DNA of 64,000 nt from Epiperipatus broadwayi (Eukaryota > Onychophora > Udeonychophora > Euonychophora > Peripatidae): assembly GCA_028023455.1 (NCBI GenBank), contig JAQFVV010012394.1, positions 28,785,010 through 28,849,009 of the forward strand. The letters are read 5' to 3'. Position 1 is the first letter of the stretch. Each line of letters opens with the position of its first letter. Positions 57,656-64,000 of the stretch are shown here, one piece after another. The position numbers and the translations under genes were made by a program. The notes below the pieces were generated by a model. It did no database searches and was not told the DNA's origin. It saw only the letters and a list, made by a program, of their open reading frames with translations.

Positions 57656-60480
57656 GTGATGTGATGTGACATGATGTATTTCGCTTCTCCTTAAGCGAAG
57701 TCAAGAATATCTCAGCAACTATGCCCAGATAAACCTGTTAGCCACTTTATTTTCCATTCCCCACTCTAAGTCTTCCCATATTCTGCCCCATCCCATTTCC
57801 ACAACATAATCTTTGTCAACTCTATGGCCTTTAAATCTAAATCCCCCTTATCTTTTTGCAAACCCAGCATAAAAACTAATAACTCACTTTCTGTATTGTC
57901 ACTTCGTTCATACCTATTCTCCCATAACTTCATTCTCTGTACCCTTTCTGCTTTCAAGCATTTACATTCAATCAACAGATGCCTAATATTTTCTATACCT
58001 TCCTTACACAATTTGCACACTAAATCACCCATAGTTTTCCATTTACATGTATATTCTCTCGTTGCTAAAGATCCCGTTCGAGCCTTAAACAATAAACTAC
58101 TTTCCTTACTATTATCATAAATTAACTCGCTTCCAATATTCTGTTTACTTCTATATATATTTAAACTTTTCTTACCCTCCATACTACTTCTCCATCTCTC
58201 CAACTCCCTATTTTTTATTAATGCTTCTATTCTTTTATCCCATTCCTTACCACTATAACACTCAACAATCCTCCTAACACAATCATCCCACCTTTTATAC
58301 AAGTATACCGATATAAATTCTTTATCCAAATCTTTTGCATACCGCATTACCTTTCTCACCCATCTTGTTACCTGCCCTTTACTCATAACCCAATTAAACA
58401 CTATTTTGGCTATTCTTTTACTATCCATAAACTGCAACCTACCAAACATTTTCATTTTACTTTTTGCATCTCTCATATAGAAACTGGACCATCCCATTTC
58501 TCCTTGAATTGCCTCCTTTGCTGTCCACATCTCTGTATCTAATGCATGTCTTCATACTTCCCTTTGTACTTTCTCTAAATAATCTAAAATCCTTTTACTA
58601 TTACATAATGCATCATTACTATATGTTAACCCTGCTACTGCAACTCCCTTCCATACAATTCTAGCTACATCATATTTATTATATGAAAATACTGTTAGTT
58701 TCTTTACCAAACCTTTTTTTTTCTTTGCTTCATTTACCAATTTTTTCTCCCATTCAACCAAGCAATTTTCCTGATTACATAAGATGATTTCCAAATACCT
58801 ATATCTATCCACCACACTTAACTTTATATCCCCCAATAAAAAAACTACATCCTCACTTTCCCCAGTATTAACCATCATTATATTTGATTTTTCTTCACTA
58901 AATTTAATCCCCATCTCTTTATCCACCCTTGCTCATGTCCTCAACATAAGTTCCATATCTTCTCTTCTTTCTGCACACAAAAAGATATCTGCAAAAAAAG
59001 ACCCGACAAAATATATACTCCCTTGCCACCTATTAATGGTTTCTCTACCCCTCTTCCTAATCTTTCTATTGTTTTCTCCATTTCACTCAAAAACAACAAA
59101 AACAAAATGGGTGACATAGGGCATCCTTGCCTTAATCCCACTACATTTTTAAACTTTAACTGATTCAATATCCCTTAATTGGTAAGTATAATAATTATTT
59201 TCATATAATTTCTTAATAATATTTACTAAAGCTTCATCCATTCCCAAATTGGCTAATCTTATCCATAATCTATTTTTATTTACTCTATCATATGCTTTCT
59301 CTATATCTATAAAACTCATATATAACGATCTACCTGAATTCCTACTCATCTCCATAAGTTGTGTAACTACAAACAAACTATCTCCTATACCCCTATCTGA
59401 CCTAAAACCTCCTTGCATTTTCCCCAATACATTATTCTCTTCCATCCATTTTACAACTCTTCCAGCTACCATATTTGCGAAAATTTTATGATGTTACCGA
59501 AATTGGTCTATAATTATTTAACTTTCTATGATCCTTACCCTTTCCTTTAAATAATAATCTTATTCTTGTGTTACTCCAACTACCCGGAAAAACTGTCTTC
59601 TGCACCATCTTATTAAAACATGATAATAACTTTGGTTTTGCTCTATGCCCTAAATTCATTACCATCTCTGCTGCCCATCCATCTAAACCTCTCGCCTTTC
59701 CACTTTTCAATCTCTTTCATGCCTCATTCAATTCATTTTTTGTGAATCTAATCTTCCCACTACTAACTGCGTTCATGTTTTCTATCACTAATTCCTTCAC
59801 ATCTAACGTCTTTTCTATATCCATTACATATCTATTTAAGATTTTCTCTAGCTTGCCTCTAGAGCTACATTCTATTCCCTCATCATCTATTAATACTATC
59901 TCTTTCCCCTACATTTCTCCTTTTAATGTAATTCCAAAATTTTTTACTCCCATCTCTTCCACTTTTATTAATATCCTCCAACAATTTATTATTTAATTTC
60001 ATCCTCTCTCTATAATTATCCATTTTAGCTAGCTTCTTCTTTTCTAAGTACTTTCCCCATTTAGCATTAATATCACTTTCTTTATTCTTAATAGCACACT
60101 TATATTCTCTGCATGCTTTTCCCTTCTCTTTTACACTTTTATTAGCTCTCATTTTTTATTACTTTTATTCTTCTTCATATTCTCGACTAAAACCCTATTT
60201 GCCACTTTTTCTACTTCACCACACCAGTCCTTATACTCATCCCCAACCAACTGCTCCATGGTTTCTTCAACTTTTATTTTATACTCTTCCAACTTATTCT
60301 TATCATTCACTCTCCATCCACATCTTTCACTATTATTTCTACCTTTATTTCTATCCTCCATCACATTACTAACCATTTCTATTACAATAAAGTTATGATC
60401 ACTATTACACACTCTCTCTTCACTATCAAACACCTTAATTTTTTGTATTTTATTCATTCCCTCTTTCTCTACCAATACAA
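57656..60480 (-). mobile_element. LINE family L-C, longest copy (endonuclease end to 3' tail)
   Basis: Read on the minus strand. The endonuclease end (60475-60149) has CNSDHNFIVIEM, the SDH motif of apurinic endonucleases. A basic linker follows (60152-59883). The reverse transcriptase starts at 59710 (SGKARGLDGW ... NYRPISV), continues at 59472-59149 (GGFRSDRG, FIDIEKAYDRVN with the motif-A Asp) and at 59168-58941 (GLRQGCPMSPILF). The thumb is at 58926-58552 (GIKFSEEKSNIMMV, YRYLEI). The C-terminal 254-codon frame is at 58530-57766. At least five frame breaks exist. The catalytic motif reads FFADIFL (about 59007-58980), where the family norm is FADD. The 3' end has a TTCGCTT...AAGCGAA hairpin and a CATCACATCAC tail. 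It is cut off at 60480 by the ~420-bp repeat. Confidence 0.88.
57766..58530 (-). pseudogene. LINE L-C C-terminal frame (254 codons)
   Basis: Longest ORF of the window. It runs WTAKEAIQGEMGWSSFYM, KMKMFGRLQFMDSKRI, then helices to NRELERWRSSMEGKK, FKARTGSLATREYTCKW, and a Cys-His cluster CKLCKEGIENIRHLLIEC (CxxC, 9 residues, H, 4 residues, C). This looks like the C-terminal zinc-binding motif of several LINE clades. It ends WKWDGAEYGKT. The first Met is internal to the protein and not the start of the element's ORF. Confidence 0.8.
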
Positions 60481-60484
60481 ACTC

Positions 60485-60925
60485 TCCAGATCAGTAGTGT
60501 CACCTAGTGCAAGCCACAGTAATTAATGGATACTAGAAAGTCTTTACATAAAATCCCTAACTATTGCCCACTCATCCAATATCCTCATATTTGTAGCACA
60601 TGGCTTTCATCAGTGGGCAGCATTGGATCTGAGAGCACCAAACCTAGATCTTAGAAATTAATGCAGCCTCCATCAGCCATCTTTACATATTCAGTTAACT
60701 ATAAAACTATGAGCCCAAGGCAAAAACACAATAAGATTTTTAAATTAAGCTAATTTGCTTGGATAGTTGTACAGATCTGAACCAAGTTCAATATCTGTAT
60801 ATTTTGACTTCTTTGGTTTTTTAAAAACTGCAGGCACCATTATCCTATGGGAAGAATTGGTATAAAACCACTAAAACATTACATCGTTACCATTTCCTAC
60901 ACTTGCTGTTAAAATAATATGTGAT
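60485..60925 (+). repeat. ~420-bp repeat unit, copy A
   Basis: Begins AGTAGTGTCACCTAGTGCAA, then AGTAATTAATGGATACTAG, CATAAAATCCCTAACTATTG, CCAATATCCTCATATTTG and GGCTTTCATCAGTGGGCAGC. Its second half has CACCATTATCCTATGGGAAG and AAAACCACTAAAACATTACA. It separates two L-C LINE copies. There is no coding sign. It aligns over nearly its whole length with 61903-62330. Confidence 0.82.
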
Positions 60926-60929
60926 GTGA

Positions 60930-61902
60930 TGTATTGTGGCTTCTCCTTAAACGAAGTCAAGAATATCTCGGCAATTATGCCCAGATAAACCTGTTAGCCA
61001 CTTTATTTTCCATTCCCCATTCTAAACTTTCCCATATTCTGCTCCATCCCATTTCCATAACATAATCTTTGTCAACTCTATAACCTTTATATCTAAATCC
61101 CCTTTATCTTTTCCCAAACCCAGCATAAAAACCAATAATTCACTTTCTGTATAATCATTTTTTTCATATTTATTCTTCCATAACTTCATTATATGTACCC
61201 TTTCTCTTTTCAAGCATTTACATTCAATTAACAAATGCCTAATATTTTCTATTCCTTCCTTACATAATTTACAAAATAAATCACCCATTTTTTTTCATTT
61301 ACATATATATTTTCTTGTAGCTAAAAAATCCATTCGAGCCTTAAATAATAAACTACTTTCCTTACTATTATCATATATTAACTCATACCTAATATTCTGT
61401 TTATTTCTATATATATTTAAACTCTTTTTACTCTCCATACTATTTCTCCATCTCTCTAACTCCCTATTCTTTATTAATAAATCTATTCTTTTATCCCATT
61501 CCTTACTACTACAACACTCAACAATCCTCTTAACACAATCATCACATCTTTTGTACAAATATACTGATATAAATTCTTTATCCAAATCTTTTGCATACCG
61601 CATTACCTTTCTCACCCATCTTGTTACCTGCCCTTTACTCATAACCCAATTAAATACTATTTTGGCTATTCTTTTATTATCCATAAATTGCAATCTACCA
61701 AACATTTTCATTTTGCTTTTTGCACCTCGCATATGAAAACTTGACCATCCCATTTCTCCTTGAATTGCCTCCCTTGCTGTCCATACATCTGTATCCAATG
61801 CATGTCTTCCTACTTCCCTTTGAACTTTTTCTAAGTAATTTAATACCTCTTTACTAATATATAATGCATCATTACCATATGTTAACCCTGCTAATTCTAC
61901 AG
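60930..61902 (-). mobile_element. LINE family L-C, second copy, 5' truncated
   Basis: Minus-strand frames 61915-61295 (206 codons: KMKMFGRLQFMDNKRI, KVMRYAKDLDKEFISV, FKARMDFLATRKYICK) and 61288-61022 (GDLFCKLCKEGIENIRHLLI, WKWDGAEYGKV) are separated by one stop/frame break at about 61290. The 3' UTR and the ACATCACATCACAT tail run to about 60925. Its 5' end at about 61900 abuts the ~420-bp unit (AATTCTAC then AGAGAGTAGTG). It is very similar to the copy at 57.7 kb. Confidence 0.88.
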
Positions 61903-62560
61903 AGAGTAGTGTCACCTAGTGCAAATCATAGTAATCAATAGGTGCTAGAAGTTTTGTGCATAAAATCCCTAATTAGTGACTATTAATCAAATATCTCCAG
62001 TCTAATTTCTAGCTTGTAATTTCATCATTGAGGAGTCCTGGATCTAAGAGCACTGCACCTAGATATTAGGACTTAATGCAACTCTCCATCAAAGACAATT
62101 TACCTATTCAGGTAAATATAAAGCTATGTTCCCAAGATAAAAGACAATAAGATTTTCAATCCAAGATAATTCATTTGTATAATCATACAAGTATGAACAC
62201 TGTTCAATATTTACATATTTTGGTTTTTTTGATTTTTTAATAAACCTAGGCGCCATTATCTTATGGGCATAATTGGTATAAGACCACTAAAACATCACAT
62301 GATCACTTTTTTCTATGGTTACACAAGCTGTAAAAACAGTAGTACTGCACACAGTAATCAATGGTTGGTAGAAGATTTGTGCAGAAAATTCCTATGTAGT
62401 GCCTAGTTATCCAATATCCTCAGACTAGTTTTCAGTTTGTGGCTTTCATCAGTGAGAACCATTGGACCTGAAAGCATGGGATGTTTTAGTGCTTTAATAT
62501 CCGTCCTGCTCATAGGATAATGGTGACTCTGCTCATTTCAAATGATGAGATATGACATAG
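61903..62560 (+). repeat. ~420-bp repeat unit, copy B plus a second half unit
   Basis: 61903-62330 parallels copy A: GTAGTGTCACCTAGTGCAAA, GTGCATAAAATCCCTAATT, GGATCTAAGAGCACTGCACC, ATTATCTTATGGGCATAATT, ACTAAAACATCACATGATCA. A second start follows at 62338 in the same direction (AGTAGTACTGCACACAGTAA, CCAATATCCTCAGACTAG, TTTCATCAGTGAGAACC). The segment 62482-62530 (GATGTTTTAGTG ... CTCATAGGATAATGGTG) is the reverse complement of about 62248-62312, so the pair also forms a fold-back. Confidence 0.8.
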
Positions 62561-62574
62561 AATTATCTACTAGA

Positions 62575-63530
62575 AAAAAAGAAAAACTCTAGGAACGTTG
62601 GAATTATTATTGATACTTTTAAAGAAGCAGGTGGAGAAATAGAAAAATTGTTGACAAACTTATACATCAAAGGTAAAAATGTATCAGATGATTAAAATAA
62701 TGCATATTGATATTTAAGAATGATAATAAAGAAATTATTAGAAACTACAGCCCTAACAATCTTTCATCAATTCTAAACAAAATCTTTACCGAAATAATTG
62801 CAATTCATCTCCAGTGAACATTAGATTCAAACAAACCAAAAAAAGAAAACAGCTGGATTTAAAAATAGTTTTATAGTAATGAATCACATTCTGGTGTAAG
62901 AGAAGTTATAAAAGCAATCAATACATATGAGTTTTCATTATGATTTGAATTTGTAGACTATGATAAACATTTGATCCTTGAGTGTTACCATGGTAATTAA
63001 AGTTTTGCATCATCAAGACATTCTGAACACTATTTATCAAAATGCAACAGCAGTTATTAAATTGCATGATGATATTAAGAAGATTATCTTAAAGAAAGAT
63101 GTATGGCAGAGTGATTCTGTATCTCCAAAATTTTTTATAATAGTTGTACAAAAAGCATTTTATGGACCAAAATAAAAAATTAAGGAAATACATGGAGATT
63201 CTTTAAATCATCTAGATTTTACAGATGATGTGGTTGTTTCTACATACAATGCTTTAGGGCTTCAGGAAATGTTGCAGGAATTATCAGATGAATAGAAGAA
63301 GATAGAACTAAAAATAAATATTAAAAAGACCAAAGTAACATTCAATGAAATTTCTCAATAATCATGAATTAGAATTAACAATTTCAAATACCTTGGCCAG
63401 AATATTAATACATGTGGTGGCATAATGAATGAAATTAGTCATAGAATTAATCTTGGATGAACTGCCTTTGGTATTAATAATTAAATATTAAAAGGAAATT
63501 ATGCTTATGTGTTTGAAAAGAAAGGCTTTT
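62575..63530 (+). mobile_element. RTE-type LINE (family L-A), reverse transcriptase middle part
   Basis: Broken frames give KKTAGFKNSF near 62845, YQNATAVIKLHDDIKKI with WQSDSVSPKFFIIVVQ (63030-63155), LNHLDFTDDVVVSTYNALGL (63205-63265, the FADD motif with Ala to Thr but both Asp kept), then ELKINIKKTKVTFNEISQ and FKYLGQNINT. It ends in a (TA)n run at about 63531-63548. It aligns with 37.7-38.8 and 26.3-26.6 kb. Confidence 0.8.
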
Positions 63531-63544
63531 CAATATATATATAT

Positions 63545-63677
63545 ATATTGTAACCCGATGAAATGGAGAGATAGATAAGAGAGAAAAGAAAAGAAGGAAA
63601 ATAAATGGAGGTAATGATAATGACAAAGATAAATTGTATGAAAATGAAATGAGAGAGGCCAATTGTAACCTAATAAA

Positions 63678-63713
<36 letters not shown>

Positions 63714-64000
63714 AAAGAAAATAAAATAAAGGAGAGATAATGATAATGACAGAGATAAATGATGGGAAAGAAAAGAATTGAGAGGGAAAAGAAATGAGGA
63801 AAAGTAATAGAAATGATATATATATATATATAATGGAGAGAGAGAAGAAATGAGATGATGGGAAAGATATGAAAGAGAGATATATGAAGAAAATAGAATA
63901 AAGGAGAGAAATGAAATGAGATGATGGAAAGATATGAGAAAAGAATGTTTTAAATGGCTAAGATGATAGAAAGATATGAAAAGGAATAGAAGAAAGGAGA
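63545..64000 (+). repeat. Polypurine tract / minisatellite reaching the window edge
   Basis: About 450 nt are almost entirely A and G on the + strand. Units of roughly 120-140 bp can be seen: TTGTAACC(C/T), AATGGAGAGA or (GA)n, AAGAAAATAAA(T/A), then GGTAATGATAATGACAAAGA or GATAATGATAATGACAGAGA. A later GAAATGAGATGATGG(G)AAAGATATGA motif repeats at about 63850, 63915 and 63960. Such tracts can form triplex DNA. It probably continues beyond the window. Confidence 0.8.

Noticed and set aside
57824-59996. Plus-strand ORFs of 98, 111, 80 and 142 codons
   Set aside because: All are shadows antisense to the L-C LINE frames; they are hydrophobic or Ser/Leu-rich without motifs.

Overview
This is a strongly AT-rich window of nuclear DNA from an invertebrate animal. 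It has one recognisable host gene, spliced with GT-AG introns of roughly 2.7-6.3 kb, in a bed of old mobile DNA. The phylum cannot be fixed from the sequence alone. The mix of RTE/jockey-type LINEs, a Penelope-like element, mariner and hAT relics and tRNA-derived SINEs fits several AT-rich animal lineages (for example chelicerates or molluscs). No prokaryotic, organellar or viral gene block was seen.

The left half (5642-29110, + strand) carries the last six coding exons of an IQGAP-family scaffold protein. Exon ends, splice phases and reading frame agree from exon to exon and give 247 residues plus a stop, ending in the family's typical C-terminus. The calponin-homology, IQ and GAP-related regions must lie upstream of the window. 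A 3' UTR follows, with AATAAA signals at 29554, 29915 and 30644. The introns hold a mariner transposase relic, non-autonomous hAT elements, SINE copies, fold-back repeats, LINE fragments, a 68-nt G run, a truncated Penelope-like element with a GIY-YIG endonuclease, and an RTE LINE tail between two direct repeats.

The right half (about 30.7-64 kb) has no convincing host exon. It is layered retrotransposon wreckage: a tRNA-Gly-like SINE family with clear target-site duplications, several RTE-type LINE relics (one with two later insertions that can be read as nested), two TA-flanked MITEs, and a gag-only LTR element inside a duplicated segment. It also has a second LINE family at 57.7-61.9 kb, whose third copy at 46.6-47.4 kb is circularly permuted, and a purine-rich tract at the right edge.

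A repeat unit of about 420 bp recurs through the window in direct, inverted and palindromic arrangements (about 1.2-2.7, 12.5, 20.2, 39.1, 51.3, 60.5 and 61.9-62.5 kb). It is the best candidate here for an undescribed element family, together with two short SINE families and a fold-back carrying a hammerhead-like motif at 0.85-1.05 kb. All calls rest on reading the sequence by eye and on remembered family features; no database search was run.
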